From the NCBI GenBank assembly GCA_023053575.1, contig JAKZAP010000176.1, positions 1-64,000 of the forward strand: 64,000 bases of DNA, in the 5' to 3' direction. Below, one piece after another: positions 32,301 through 47,650 of this stretch; the stretch's first letter is position 1, and each line of letters starts with the position of its first letter. The DNA comes from Branchinecta lynchi. Taxonomy: Eukaryota; Arthropoda; Branchiopoda; Anostraca; Branchinectidae. Both the position numbers and the translations under genes were made by a program. The notes beneath the pieces were generated by a model. It searched no databases. It saw nothing but the letters and a program-made list of their open reading frames with translations, and was not told the DNA's origin.

Positions 32301-34195
32301 CAAACCTTGTGGGAAAACAAACCTTGTGAGAAAACAAACCTTGTGGGGAAACAAACCTAGTGGGAAAACAAACCTTGTGAGAAAACAAACCTTGTGGAAA
32401 AACCAACCCTATGGGAAACAAACCTTTCGGGAAAACCAACCTTGTGGGAAAACAAACCTTGTGGGAAAACAAACCTTATGGGGAAACAAACCTTGTGGGA
32501 AAACCAACCTTGTGAGAAAACTAACGTTGTGGGAAAACCAACCTTGTGGGAAAACCAACCTAGAGGAAAAACAAATCTTGAGGGAAAACAAACCTTGTGG
32601 GAAAACAAACCTTGTGGGGAAACAAACCTTGCGGAAAAACTAACCTTGTGGGAAAACAAACCCTGCGGGAAAACCAACCTTGTGGGAAAACAAACCCTGC
32701 GGGAAAACAAACCTTGTGGGAAAACCAACCTTGTTGGGAAACAAACCTTTCGGGAAAACCAACCTTGTGGGAAAACAAACCTTGTGAGAAAACAAACCTT
32801 GTGAGGAAACAAACCTAGTGGGAAAACAAACCTTGTGACAAAACAAACCTTGTGGGAAAACCAACCTTATGGGAAAACAAACCTAGTGGGAAAACAAACC
32901 TTGTGGGAAAACAAACCTTGTGGGAAAGCCAACCTTGTGGGAAAACCAAAACAGTGGGAAAACAAACCTTGTGAGAAAACAAACCTTGTGGGAAAACAAA
33001 CCTTGTGGGGAAACAAACCTTGTGGGAAAACAAACCTTGTGTTAAAACAGACCTTGTGGGAAAACTAACCCTGCGGGAAAACCAACCTTGTGGGAAAACC
33101 AACCTTGTGGGAAAACCAACCTTGCGGGAAAACCAACCTTGGGGGAAAACAAACCTTGTCGGAAAACAAACCTTGTGGGAAAACCAACCTAGTGGGAAAA
33201 TAAACCTTGTGAGAAAACAAACCTTGTGGGAAAACCAACCTTATGGGGAAAAAAACCCTGCGGGAAAACCAACCTTGTGGGAAAACCAACCTTGCGGGAA
33301 AGCGAAACTTTTGGGAAAACCAACACAGTGGGAAAACAAACCTTGTGAGAAAACAATCCTTGTGGGAAAACAAACCTTGTGGGGAAACAAACCTTTCGGG
33401 AAAACCAACCTTGTGGGAAAACAAACCTTGTGGGAAAACAAACCTTGTGGGAAAACAAACCTTGTGGGAAAACAAACCTTGTTTGGAAACAAACCTTGTG
33501 GGAAAACCAACCTTGCGGGAAAGCGAACCTTTTGGGAAAATCAACACAGTGGGAAAACAAACCTTGTGGGAACACCAACCTTGCGGGAAAACCAACCTTG
33601 GGGGAAAACAAACCTTGTGGGAAAACCAACCTAGTGGGAAAAACAACCTAGCGGGAAAACAAACCTTGTGAGAAAACAAACCTTGTGGGAAAACAAATCT
33701 TGTGAGAAAACAAACCTTGTGGGGAAACAAACCTAGTGGGAAAACAAACCTTGTGAGAAAACAAACCTTGTGGGAAAACCAACCTTATGGGAAAACAAAC
33801 CTTATGGGGAAACAAACCCTGCGGGAAAACCAACCTTGTGGGAAAACCAACCTTGCGGGAAAGCGAACCTTTTGGGAAAACCAACACAGTGGGAAAACAA
33901 ACCTTGTGAGAAAACAATCCTTGTGGGAAAACAAACCTTGTGGGGAAACAAACCTTGTGGGGAAACAAACCTTGTGGGAAAACTAACCTTGTGGGAAAAC
34001 AAACCTTGCGGGAAAACCAACCTTTTGGGAAAACAAACCTTGCGGGAAAACCAACTTTGTGGGAAAACCAACCTTGTGGGGAAACAAACCTTTCGGGAAA
34101 ACCAACCTTGTGGGAAAACAAACCTTGTGGGAAAACAAACCTTGTGGGAAAACAAATCTTGTGAGAAAATAAACCTTGTGGGGAAACAAAACTAG
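28295..34195 (+). repeat. Higher-order satellite block, four copies of a ~465-bp segment
   Basis: The same order of variant monomers (TTATGGG twice, CTGCGGG, AAAGCGAA, CCTTTTGGG, CACAGTGGG, TTGTGAG and so on) starts near 28,295, 30,926, 31,793 and 33,730. The second and third are 867 bp apart, exactly 51 monomers, and differ by a few bases. Distances to the others are not multiples of 17 because 16-bp monomers lie between. Confidence 0.75.
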
Positions 34196-37109
34196 TGGGA
34201 AAACAAACCTTGTGGGAAAACCAACCTTATGGGAAAACAAACCTAGTGGGAAAAAAAACCTTGTGGGGAAACAAACCTTTCGGGAAAACCAACCTTGTGG
34301 GAAAACAAACCTTGTGGGAAAACAAACCTTGTGGGAAAACAAACCTTGTGGGAAAACAAACCTTGTTTGGAAACAAACCTTGTGGGAAAACCAACCTTGC
34401 GGGAAAGCGAACCTTTTGGGAAAATCAACACAGTGGGAAAACAAACCTTGTGGGAACACCAACCTTGCGGGAAAACCAACCTTGGGGGAAAACAAACCTT
34501 GTGGGAAAACCAACCTAGTGGGAAAAACAACCTAGCGGGAAAACAAACCTTGTGAGAAAACAAACCTTGTGGGAAAACCAACCTTATGGGGAAAGAAACC
34601 CTGCGGGAAAACCAACCTTGTGGGAAAACCAACCTTGTGGGGAAAACAAACCTTGTGGGAAAACAAACCTTGTGGGGAAGCAAACCTAGTGGGAAAATAA
34701 ACCTTGTGAGAAAACAATACTTGTGGGAAAACAAACCTTGTGAGAAAACAAACCTTGTGGGGAAACAAACCTAGTGGGAAAAGAAACCTTGTGAGAAAAC
34801 AAACCTTGTGGAAAAACCAACCCTATGGAAAACAAACCTTTCGGGAAAACTAACCTTGTGGGAAAACAAAACCCTGCTTGAAAACCAACCTTGTGGGAAA
34901 ACAAACCTTGTGGGAAAACAAACCTTGTGGGAAAACAAACCCTGCGGGAAAACCAACCTTGTGGGAAAACAAACCCTGCGGGAAAACAAACCTTGTGGGA
35001 AAACCAACCTTGTGGGGAAACAAACCTTTCGGGAAAACCAACCTTGTGGGAAAACAAACCTTTTGAGAAAACAAACCTTGTGAGGAAACAAACCTAGTGG
35101 GAAAACAAACCTTGTGACAAAACAAACCTTGTGGGAAAACCAACCTTATGGGAAAACAAACCTAGTGGGAAAACAACCTTGAGGGGAAACAAACCTTTCG
35201 GGAAAAGCAACCTTGTGGGAAAACAAACCTTGTGGGAAAACAAACCTTGTGGGAAAACAAACCTTATGGGAAAACAAACCTTGTAGGGAAACAAACCTTG
35301 TGGGAAAACCAACCTTGCGGGAAAGCGAACCTTTTGGGAAAACCAACACAGTGGGAAAACAAACCTTGTGAGAAAACAATCCTTGTGGGAAAACAAACCT
35401 TGTGGGGAAACAAACCTTGTGGGGAAACAAACCTTGTGGGAAAACTAACCTTGTGGGAAAAAAAACCTTGCGGGAAAACTAACCTTGTGGGAAAACAAAC
35501 CCTGCGGGAAAACCAACCTTGTGGGAAAACCAACCTTGTGGGGAAACAAACCTTTCGGGAAAACCAACCTTGTGGGAAAACAAACCTTGAGGGAAAACAA
35601 ACCTTGTGGGAAAACAAACCTTGTGGGAGAACAAACCTTGTGAGAAAACAAACCTTGTGGGGAAACAAACATAGTGGGAAAACAAACCTTGTGAGAAAAC
35701 AAACCTTGTGGGAAAACCAACCTTATGGGAAAACAAACCTAGTGGGAAAACAAACCTTGTGGGGAAACAAACCTTTCGGGAAAACCAACCTTGTGGGAAA
35801 ACAAACCTTGTGGGAAAACAAACCTTGTGGGAAAACAAACCTTATGGGAAAACAAACCTTGTGGGGAAACCAACCAAATGGGGAAAGCAACCCTGCGGGA
35901 AAACCAACCATGTGGGAAAACGAACCTTTTGGGAAAACCAACACAGTGGGAAAACAAACCTTGTGAGAAAACAATCCTTGTGGGAAAACCAACCTTGCGG
36001 GAAAGCGAACCTTTTGGGAAAACCAACACAGTGGGAAAACAAACCTTGTGGGAAAACCAACCTTGCGGGAAAACCAACCTGGGGGGAAAACAAAGCTTGT
36101 GGGAAAACAAACCTTGTGGGAAAACCAACCTAGTGGGAAAAACAACCTAGTGGGAAAACAAACCTTGTGAGAAAACAAACCTTGTGGTAAAACCAACCAA
36201 ATGTGGAAAGCAACCCTGCGGGAAAACCAACCATGTGGGAAAACAAACCTTGTGAGAAAACAAACCTTGTGGTAAAACCAACCAAATGGGGAAAGCAACC
36301 CTGCGGGAAAACCAACCATGTGGGAAAACCAACCTTGTGGGAAAGCGAACCTTTTGGGAAAACCAACACAGTGGGAAAACAAACCTTGTGGGAAAACCAA
36401 CTTTGCGGGAAAACCAACCTTGGGGGAAAACAAACCTTGTGGGAAAACAAACCTTGTGGGGAAACAAACCTAGTGGGAAAACAAACCTTGTGAGAAAACA
36501 ATCCTTGTGGGAAAACAAAACTTGTGGGGAAACAAACCTTGCGGGAAAAGCAACCTTGTGGGAAAACAAACCTTGTGGGAAAACAAACCTTGTGGGAAAA
36601 CAAACCTTATGGGAAAACAAACCTTGTAGGGAAACCAACCTTGTGGGAAAACCAACCTTGTGGGGAAACAAACCTTTCGGGAAAACTAACCTTGTGGGAA
36701 AACAAAACCCTGCTTGAAAACCAACCTTGTGGGAAAACAAACCTTGTGGGAAAACAAACCTTGTGGGAAAACAAACCTTATGGGGAAACAAACCTTGTGG
36801 GAAAACCAACCTTGTGAGAAAAAAAACGTTGTGGGAAAACCAACCTTGTGTGAAAACCAACCTAGAGGAAAAACAAATCTTGAGGGAAAACAAACCTTGT
36901 GGGAAAACAAACCTTGTGGGGAAACAAACCTTGTGGGAAAACTAACCTTGTGGGAAAACAAACCTTTCGGGAAAACTAACCTTGTGGGAAAACAAACCCT
37001 GCTGGAAAACCAACCTTGTGGGAAAACAAACCCTGCGGGAAAACAAACCTTGTGGGAAAACCAACCTTGTGGGGAAACAAACCTTTCGGGAAAACCAACC
37101 TTGTGGGAA

Positions 37110-40100
37110 AACAAACCTTGTGAGAAAACAAACCTTGTGAGGAAACAAACCTAGTGGGAAAACAAACCTTGTGACAAAAAAAACCTTGTGGGAAAACCAA
37201 CCTTATGGGAAAACAAACCTAGTGGGAAAACAACCTTGTGGGGAAACAAACCTTTCGGGAAAAGCAACCTTGTGGGAAAACAAACCTTGTGGGAAAACAA
37301 ACCTTGTGGGAAAACAAACCTTATGGGAAAACAAACCTTGTAGGGAAACAAACCTTGTGGGAAAACCAACCTTGCGGGAAAGCGAACCTTTTGGGAAAAC
37401 CAACACAGTGGGAAAATAAACCTTGTGGGAAAACCAACCTTGCGGGAAAACCAACCTTGGGGGAAAACAAAGCTTGTGGGAAAACAAACCTTGTGGGAAA
37501 ACCAACCTAGTGGGAAAAACAACCTAGTGGGAAAACAAACCTTGTGAGAAAACAAACCTTGTGGGAAAACCAACCTTATGGGGAAAGCAACCCTGCGGGA
37601 AAACCAACCTTGTGGGAAAACCAACCTTGTGGGAAAGCGAACCTTTTGGGAAAACCAACACAGTGGGAAAACAAACCTTGTGGGAAAACCAACCTTGCGG
37701 GAAAACCAACCTTGGGGGAAAACAAACCTTGTGGGAAAACAAACCTTGTGGGGAAACAAACCTAGTGGGAAAACAAACCTTGTGAGAAAACAATCCTTGT
37801 GGGAAAACCAACCTTGTGGGGAAAAAAGCCTTGCGGGAAAACTAACCTTGTGGGAAAACAAATCCTGCGGGAAAACCAACCTTGTGGGAAAACCAACCTT
37901 GTGGGGAAACAAACCTTTCGGGAAAACCAACCTTGTGGGAAAACAAACCTTGTGGGAAAACAAACCTTGTGAGAAAACAAACCTTGTGGGGAAACAAACC
38001 TAGTGGGAAAACAAACCTTGTGAGAAAACAAACATTGTGGGAAAACCAACCTTATGGGAAAACAGACCTAGTGGGAACACAAACCTTGTGGGGAAACAAA
38101 CCTTTCGGGAAAACCAACCTTGTGGGAAAACAAACCTTGTGGGAAAACAAACCTTGTGGGAAAACAAACCTTGTGGGAAAACAAACCTTGTGGGAAAAGA
38201 AACCTTATGGGAAAACAAACCTTGAGGGGAAACAAACCTTGTGGGAAAACCAACCTTGCGGGAGCGAACCTTTTGGGAAAACCAAGACAGTGGGAAAACA
38301 AACCTTGTGGGAAAACCAACCTTGCGGGAAAACCAACCTTGGGGGAAAACAAAGCTTGTGGGAAAACAAACCTTGTGGGAAAACCAACCTAGTGGGAAAA
38401 ACAACCTAGTGGGAAAACAAACCTTGTGAGAAACCAAACCTTGTGGGAAAACCAACCTTATGGGGAAAGCAACCTTGCGGAAAAACCAACCTTGGGGGAA
38501 AACAAACCTTGTGGGAAAATAAAACCTTGTGGGGAAACAAACCTAGTGGGAAAACAAACCTTGTGAGAAAACAATCCTTGTGGGAAAACAAACCTTGTGG
38601 GGAAACAAACCTTGCGGGAAAACTAACCTTGTGGGAAAACAAACCCTGAGGGAAAACCAACCTTGTGGGAAAACCAACCTTGTGGGGAAACAAACCTTTC
38701 GGGAAAACTAACCTTGTGGGAAAACCAACCCTGCGGGAAAACCAACCTTGTGGGAAAACAGACCTTGTGGGAAAACAAACCTTGTGGGAAAACAAACCTT
38801 ATGGGGAAACAAACCTTGTGGGAAAACCAGCCTTGTGAGAAAACTAACGTTGTGGGAAAACCAACCTTGTGGGAAAACCAACCTAGAGGAAAAACAAATC
38901 TTGAGGGAAAACAAACCTTGTGGGAAAACAAACCTTGTGGGAAAGACAACCTAATGGGAAAACCAAAACAGTGGGAAAACAAACCTTGTGAGAAAACAAA
39001 CCTTGTGGGAAAACCAACCTCATGGGGAAACAAACCCTGCGGGAAAACCAACCTTGTGGGAAAACCAACCTTGCGGGAAAGCGAACCTTTTGGGAAAACC
39101 AACACAGTGGGAAAACAAACCTTGTGAGAAAACAATCCTTGTGGGAAAACAAACCTTGTGGGGAAACAAACCTTTTGGGGAAACAAACGTTGTGGGAAAA
39201 CTAACCTTGTGGGAAAACAAACCTTGCGGGAAAACAAACCTTGCGGGAAAACTAACTTTGTGGGAAAACAAACCCTGCGGGAAAACCAACCTTGAGGGAA
39301 AACAAACCCTACTGGAAAACAAACCTTGTGGGAAAACCAACCTTGTGGGGAAACAAACCTTTCGGGAAAACCAACCTTGTGGGAAAACAAACCTTGTGAC
39401 AAAACAAACCTTGTGGGAAAACCAACCTTATGGGAAAACAAACCTAGTGGGAAAACAAACCTTGTGGGGAAACAAACCTTTCGGGAAAAGCAACCTTGTG
39501 GGAAAACAAACCTTGTGGGAAAACAAACCTTGTGGGAAAACAAACCTTATGGGAAAGCGAACCTTTTGGGAAAACCAACACAGTGGGAAAACAAACCTTG
39601 TGGGAAAACCAACCTTGCGGGAAAACCAACCTTGGGGGAAAACCAACCTAGTGGGAAAAACAACATAGTGGGAAAACAAACCTTGTGAGAAAACAAACCT
39701 TGTGGGAAAACCAACCTTATGGGGAAAGCAACCCTGCGGGAAAACCAACCTTGTGGGAAAACCAACCTTGTGGGAAAGCGAACCTTTTGGGAAAACCAAC
39801 ACAGTGGGAAAACAAACCTTGTGGGAAAACCAACCTTGCGGGAAAACCAACCTTGGGGGAAAACAAACCTTGTGGGGAAAACAAACCTTGTGGGGAAACA
39901 AACCTAGTGGGAAAACAAACCTTGTGAGAAAACAATCCTTGTGGGAAAACCAACCTTGTGGGGAAACAAACCTTGCGGGAAAACTAACCTTGTGGGAAAA
40001 CAAATCCTGCGAGAAAACCAACCTTGTGGGAAAACCAACCTTATGGGGAAAGCAACCCTGCGGGAAAACAAACCTTGTGGGAAAACCAACCTAGTGGGAA

Positions 40101-41699
40101 AAACAACCTAGTGGGAAAACAAACCTTGTGAGAAAACAAACCTTGTGGGAAAACCAAACTTCTGGGGAAAGCAACCCTGCGGGGAAAACCAACCTTGTGG
40201 GAAAACCAACCTTGTGGGAAAGCGAACCTTTTGGGAAAACCAACACAGTGGGAAAACAAACCTTGTGGGAAAACCAACCTTGCGGGAAAACCAACCTTGG
40301 GGGAAAACAAACCTTGTGGGAAAACAAACCTTGTGGGGAAACAAACCTAGTGGGAAAACAAACCTTGTGAGAAAAGAATCCTTGTGGGAAAACCAACCTT
40401 GTGGGGAAACAAACCTTGCGGGAAAACTAACCTTGTGGGAAAACAAATCCTGCGGGAAAACCAACCTTGTGGGAAAACCTACCTTGTGGGGAAACAAACC
40501 TTTCGGGAAAACCAACCTTGTGGGAAAACAAACCTTGTGGGAAAACAAACCTTGTGAGAAAACAAACCTTGTGGGGAAACAAACCTAGTGGGAAAACAAA
40601 CCTTGGGGGAAAACCAACCTTGTGAGGAAACAAACCTAGTGGGAAAACAAACCTTGTGACAAAACAAACCTTGTGGGGAAACAAACCTTTCGGGAAGACC
40701 AACCTTGTGGGAAAACAAACCTTGTGGGAAAACAAACCTTGTGAGAAAACCAACCTTGTGGGGAAACAAACCTTTCGGGAAAACCAACCCTGTGGGAAAA
40801 CAAACCTTGTGAGAAAACAAACCTTGTGAGGAAACAAACCTAGTGGGAAAACAAACCTTGTGACAAAACAAACCTTGTGGGAAAGCCAACCTTATGGGAA
40901 AACAAACCTAGTGGGAAAACAACCTTGTGGGGAAACAAACCTTTCGGGAAAAGCAACCTTGTGGGAAAACAAACCTTGTGGGAAAACAAACCTTGTGGGA
41001 AAACAAACCTTATGGGAAAACAAACCTTGTAGGGAAACAAACCTTGTGGGAAAACCAACCTTGCGGGAAAGCGAACCTTTTGGGAAAACCAACACAGTGG
41101 GAAAATAAACCTTGTGGGAAAACCAACCTTGCGGGAAAACCAACCTTGGGGGAAAACAAAGCTTGTGGGAAAACAAACCTTGTGGGAAAACCAACCTAGT
41201 GGGAAAAACAACCTAGTGGGAAAACAAACCTTGTGAGAAAACAAACCTTGTGGGAAAACCAACCTTATGGGGAAAGCAACCCTGCGGGAAAACCAACCTT
41301 GTGGGAAAACCAACCTTGTGGGAAAGCGAACCTTTTGGGAAAACCAACACAGTGGGAAAACAAACCTTGTGGGAAAACCAACCTTGCGGGAAAACCAACC
41401 TTGGGGGAAAACAAACCTTGTGGGAAAACAAACCTTGTGGGGAAACAAACCTAGTGGGAAAACAAACCTTGTGAGAAAACAATCCTTGTGGGAAAACCAA
41501 CCTTGTGGGGAAAAAAACCTTGCGGGAAAACTAACCTTGTGGGAAAACAAATCCTGCGGGAAAACCAACCTTGTGGGAAAACCAACCTTGTGGGGAAACA
41601 AACCTTTCGGAAAAACCAACCTTGTGGGAAAACAAACCTTGTGGGAAAACAAACCTTGTGAGAAAACAAACATTGTGGGAAAACCAACCTTATGGGAAA
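37110..41699 (+). repeat. Higher-order satellite duplication, 3,689-bp offset
   Basis: Segment 37,110-38,010 recurs at 40,799-41,699 with offset 3,689 bp (217 monomers). Beyond that the copies stay similar but lose three monomers. Within the second part an 816-bp offset (48 monomers) also repeats, for example 41,213-41,500 with 42,029-42,316. Confidence 0.7.
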
Positions 41700-44239
41700 A
41701 CAGACCTAGTGGGAAAACAAACCTTGTGGGGAAACAAACCTTTCGGGAAAACCAACCTTGTGGGAAAACAAACCTTGTGGGAAAACAAACCTTGTGGGAA
41801 AACAAACCTTGTGGGAAAAGAAACCTTATGGGAAAACAAACCTTGAGGGGAAACAAACCTTGTGGGAAAACCAACCTTGCGGGAAAGCGAACCTTTTGGG
41901 AAAACCAAGACAGTGGGAAAACAAACCTTGTGGGAAAACCAACCTTGCGGGAAAAGCAACCTTGGGGGAAAACAAAGCTTGTGGGAAAACAAACCTTGTG
42001 GGAAAACCAACCTAGTGGGAAAAACAACCTAGTGGGAAAACAAACCTTGTGAGAAAACAAACCTTGTGGGAAAACCAACCTTATGGGGAAAGCAACCCTG
42101 CGGGAAAACCAACCTTGTGGGAAAACCAACCTTGTGGGAAAGCGAACCTTTTGGGAAAACCAACACAGTGGGAAAACAAACCTTGTGGGAAAACCAACCT
42201 TGCGGGAAAACCAACCTTGGGGGAAAACAAAGCTTGTGGGAAAACAAACCTTGTGGGGAAACAAACCTAGTGGGAAAACAAACCTTGTGAGAAAACAATC
42301 CTTGTGGGAAAACCAACCTTGTGGGGAAACAAACCTTGCGGGAAAACTAACCTTGTGGGAAAACAAATCCTGCGGGAAAACCAACCTTGTGGGAAAACCA
42401 ACCTTATGGGGAAAGCAACCCTGCGGGAAAACAAACCTTGTGGGAAAACCAACCTAGTGGGAAAAACAACCTAGTGGGAAAACAAAGCTTGTGAGAAAAC
42501 AAACCTTGTGGGAAAACCAACCTTCTGGGGAAAGCAACCCTGCGGGAAAACCAACCTTGTGGGAAAACCAACCTTGTGGGAAAGCGAACCTTTTGGGAAA
42601 ACCAACACAGTGGGAAAACAAACCTTGTGGGAAAACCAACCTTGCGGGAAAACCAACCTTGGGGGAAAACAAACCTTGTGGGAAAACAAACCTTGTGGGG
42701 AAACAAACCTAGTGGGAAAACAAACCTTGTGAGAAAAGAATCCTTGTGGGAAAACCAACCTTGTGGGGAAACAAACCTTGCGGGAAAACTAACCTTGTGG
42801 GAAAACAAATCCTGCGGGAAAACCAACCTTGTGGGAAAACCAACCTTGTGGGGAAACAAACCTTTCGGGAAAACCAACCTTGTGGGAAAACAAACCTTGT
42901 GGGAAAACAAACCTTGTGAGAAAACAAACCTTGTGGGGAAACAAACCTAGTGGGAAAACAAACCTTGTGAGAAAACAAACCTTGTGGGAAAACCAACCTT
43001 ATGGGGAAACAAACCCTGCGGGAAAACCAACCTTGTGGGAAAACCAACCTTGCGGGAAAGCGAACCTTTTGGGAAAACCAACACAGTGGGAAAACAAACC
43101 TTGCGGGAAAACTAACCTTGTGGGAAAACAAACCCTGCGGGAAAACCAACCTTGAGGGAAAACAAACCCTGCGGGAAAACAAACCTTGTGGGAAAACCAA
43201 CCTTGTGGGGAAACAAACCTTTCGGGAAAACCAACCTTGTGGGAAAACAAACCTTGTGAGAAAACAAACCTTGTGAGAAAACAAACCTAGTGGGAAAACA
43301 AACCTTGTGACAAAACAAACCTTGTGGGAAAACCAACCTTATGGGAAAACAAACCTAGTGGGAAAACAAACCTTGTGGGGAAACAAACCTTTCGGGAAAA
43401 CAAACCTTATGGGAAAACAAACCTTGTAGGGAAACAAACCTTGTGGGAAAACCAACCTTGCGGGAAAGCGAACCTTTTGGGAAAACCAACACAGTGGGAA
43501 AACAAACCTTGTGGGAAAACCAACCTTGCGAGAAAACCAACCTTGGGGGAAAACAAACCTTGTGGGAAAACAAACCTTGTGGGGAAACAAACCTAGTGGG
43601 GAAACAAACCTTGTGAAAAAACAATCCTTGTGGGAAAACCAACCTTGTGGGGAAACAAACCTTGCGGGAAAACTAACCTTGTGGGAAAACAAATCCTGCG
43701 GGAAAACTAACCTTGTAGGAAAACCAACCTTAAGGGGAAAGCAACCCGGCGGGAAAACAAACCTTGTGGGAAAACCAACCTAGTGGGAAAAACAACCTAG
43801 TGGGAAAACAAACCTTGTGAGAAAACAAACCTTGTGGGAAAACCAACCTTATGGGGAAAGCAAAACTGCGGGAAAACCAACCTTGTGGGAAAACCAACCT
43901 TGTGGGAAAGCGAACCTTTTGGGAAAACCAACACAGTGGGAAAACAAACCTTGTGGGAAAACCAACCTTGCGGGAAAACCAACCTTGGGGGAAAACAAAC
44001 CTTGTGGGAAAACAAACCTTGTGGGGAAACAAACCTAGTGGGAAAACAAACCTTGTGAGAAAACAATCCTTGTGGGAAAACCAACCTTGTGGGGAAACAA
44101 ACCTTGCGGGAAAACTTACCTTGTGGGAAAACAAATCCTGCGGGAAAACCAACCTTGTGGGAAAACCAACCCTGTGGGGAAACAAACCTTTCGGGAAAAG
44201 GGAAAACAAACCTTGTGGGGAAACAAACCTAGTGGGAAA

Positions 44240-45914
44240 ACAAACCTTGTGAGAAAACAAACATTGTGGGAAAACCAACCTTATGGGAAAACAGACCTAG
44301 TGGGAAAACAAACCTTGTGGGGAAACCAACCTTTCGGGAAAACCAACCTTGTGGGAAAACAAACCTTGTGGGAAAACAAACCTTGTGGGAAAACAAACCT
44401 TATGGGAAAACAAACCTTGACGGGAAACGAACCTTGTGGGAAAACCAACCTTGCGGGAAAACAAACCTTGTGGGGAAACACACCTAGTGGGAAAACAAAC
44501 CTTGTGAGAAAACAAACATTGTGGGAAAACCAACCTTATGGGAAAACAGACCTAGTGGGAAAACAAACCTTGTGGGGAAACAAACCTTTCGGGAAAACCA
44601 ACCTTGTGGGAAAACAAACCTTGTGGGAAAACAAACCTTGTGGGAAAACAAACCTTATGGGAAAACAAACCTTGAGGGGAAACAAACCTTGTGGGAAAAC
44701 CAACCTTGCGGGAAAACCAACCTTGGGATAAGACAAAGCTTGTGGGAAAACAAACCTTGTGGGAAAACCAACCTAGTGGGAAAAACAACCTAGTGGGAAA
44801 ACAAACCTTGTGAGAAACCAAACCTTGTGGGAAAACCAACCTTATGGGGAAAGCAACCCTGCGGGAAAACCAACCTTGTGGGAAAACCAACCTTGTGGGA
44901 AAGCGAACCTTTTGGGAAAACCAACACAGTGGGAAAACAAACCTTGTGGGAAAACCAACCTTGTGGGAAAACCAACCTTGTGGGGAAACAAACCTTTCGG
45001 GAAAATCAACCTTGTGGGAAAACAAACCTTGTGGGGAAACAAACCTAGTGGGAAAACAAACCTTGCGGGAAAACTTACCTTGTGGGAAAACAAATCCTGC
45101 GGGAAAACCAACCTTGTGGGAAAACCAACCTTGTGGGGAAACAAACCTTTCGGGAAAACCAACCTTGTGGGAAAACAAACCTTGTGGGGAAACAAACCTA
45201 GTGGGAAAACAAACCTTGTGAGAAAACAAACATTATGGGAAAACCAACTTTATGGGAAAACAGACCTAGTGGGAAAACAAACCTTGTGGGGAAACCAACC
45301 TTTCGGGAAAACCAACCTTGTGGGAAAACAAACCTTGTGGGAAAACAAACCTTGTGGGAAAACAAACCTTATGGGAAAACAAACCTTGACGGGAAACGAA
45401 CCTTGTGGGAAAACCAACCTTGCGGGAAAACAAACCTTGTGGGGAAACAAACCTAGTGGGAAAACAAACCTTGTGAGAAAACAAACATTGTGGGAAAACC
45501 AACCTTATGGGAAAACAGACCTAGTGGGAAAACAAACCTTGTGGGGAAACAAACCTTTCGGGAAAACCAACCTTGTGGGAAAACAAACCTTGTGGGAAAA
45601 CAAACCTTGTGGGAAAACAAACCTTATGGGAAAACAAACCTTGAGGGGAAACAAACCTTGTGGGAAAACCAACCTTGCGGGAAAACCAACCTTGGGATAA
45701 GACAAAGCTTGTGGGAAAACAAACCTTGTGGGAAAACCAACCTAGTGGGAAAAACAACCTAGTGGGAAAACAAACCTTGTGAGAAAACAAACCTTGTGGG
45801 AAAACCAACCTTATGGGGAAAGCAACCCTGCGGGAAAACCAACCTTGTGGGAAAACCAACCTTGTGGGAAAGCGAACCTTTTGGGAAAACCAACACAGTG
45901 GGAAAACAAACCTT
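44240..45914 (+). repeat. Higher-order satellite duplication, 969-bp offset
   Basis: 44,240-44,945 recurs at 45,209-45,914. Two unusual monomers confirm it: GACGGGAAACGAACC near 44,417 and 45,386, and GGGATAAGACAAAGC near 44,721 and 45,690. Both pairs are 969 bp apart (57 monomers). Confidence 0.8.
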
Positions 45915-47650
45915 GTGGGAAAACCAACCTTGCGGGAAAACCAACCTTGGGGGAAAACAAACCTTGTGGGAAAACAAACCTTGTGGGGAAACAAACCTAG
46001 TGGGAAAACAAACCTTGTGAGAAAACAATCCTTGTGGGAAAACAAACCTTGTGGGGAAACAAACCTTGCGGGAAAACTAACCTTGTGGGAAAACAAACCC
46101 TGCGGGAAAACCATCTTGTGGGAAAACCAACCTTGTGGGGAAACAAACCTTTCGGGAAAACTAACCTTGTGGGAAAACAAACCCTGCGGGAAAACCAACC
46201 TTGTGGGAAAACAGACCTTGTGGGAAAACAAACCTTGTGGGAAAACAAACCTTATGGGGAAACAAACCTTGTGGGAAAACCAGCCTTAAGAGAAAACTAA
46301 CGTTGTGGGAAAACCAACCTTGTGGGAAAACCAACCTAGAGGAAAAACAAATCTTGAGGGAAAACAAACCTTGTGGGAAAACAAACCTTGTGGGAAAGAC
46401 AACCTTATGGGAAAACCAAAACAGTGGGAAAACAAACCTTGTGAGAAAACAAACCTTGTGGGAAAACAAACCTTGTGGGGAAACAAACCTTGTGAGAAAA
46501 CAAACATTGTGTTAAATCAGACCTTGTGGGAAAACTAACCTTGCGGGAAAACCAACCTTGTGGGAAAACCAACATTGTGGGAAAACCAACCTTGCGGGAA
46601 AACCAACCTTGGGGGAAAACAAACCTTGTGAGAAAACAAACCTTGTGGGAAAACAAACCTTGTGGGAAAACCAACCTAGTGGGAAAAACAACCTAATGGG
46701 AAAACAAACCTTGTGAGAAAACAAACCTTGTGGGAAAACCAACATTATGGGGAAACAAACCCTGCGGGAAAACCAACCTTGTGGGGAAACAAACCTTGCG
46801 GAAAAACTAACCTTGCTGGAAAACAGACCCTGCGGGAAAACCAACCTTGTGGGAAAACCAACCTTGTGGGGAAACAAACCTTTCGGGAAAACTAACCTTG
46901 TGGGAAAACAAACCCTGCGGGAAAACCAACCTTGTGGGAAAACAAACCTTGTGGGAAAACAAACCTTGTGGGAAAACAAACCTTGTGGGAAAACAAACCT
47001 TGTGGGAAAACAAACCTTGTGGGAAAACAAACCTTATGGGGAAACAAACCTTGCGGGAAAACCAACCTTGGGGGAAAACAAACCTTGTGGGAAAACAAAC
47101 CTTGTGGGGAAACAAACCTAGTGGGAAAACAAACCTTGTGAGAAAACAATCCTTGTGGGAAAACAAACCTTGTGGGGAAACAAACCTTGCGGGAAAACTA
47201 ACCTTGTGGGAAAACAAACCCTGCGGGAAAACCAACCTTGTGGGAAAACCAACCTTGTTGGGAAACAAACCTTTCGGGAAAACTAACCTTGTGGGAAAAC
47301 AAACCCTGCGGGAAAACCAACCTTGTGGGAAAACAAACCTTGTGGGAAAACAAACCTTGTGGGAAAACAAACCTTGTGGGAAAACAAACCTTATGGGGAA
47401 ATAAACCTTGTGGGAAAACCAGCCTTGTGAGAAAACTAACGTTGTGAGAAAACCAACCTTGTGGGAAAACCAACCTAGAGGAAAAACAAATCTTGAGGGA
47501 AAACAAACCTTGTGGGAAAACAAACCTTGTGGGAAAGACACCCTTATGGGAAAACCAAAACAGTGGGAAAACAAACCTTGTGAGAAAACAAACCTTGTGG
47601 GAAAACAAACCTTGTGGGGAAACAAACCTTGTGAGAAAACAAACATTGTG

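Noticed and set aside
40840..42384. 514-codon open frame on the minus strand and dozens of frames over 100 codons within the satellite
   Set aside because: They follow from a 17-bp consensus with no stop in any frame. The same stretches are open on both strands and in several frames, peptides repeat every 17 residues, and frames end wherever a variant monomer creates a stop.
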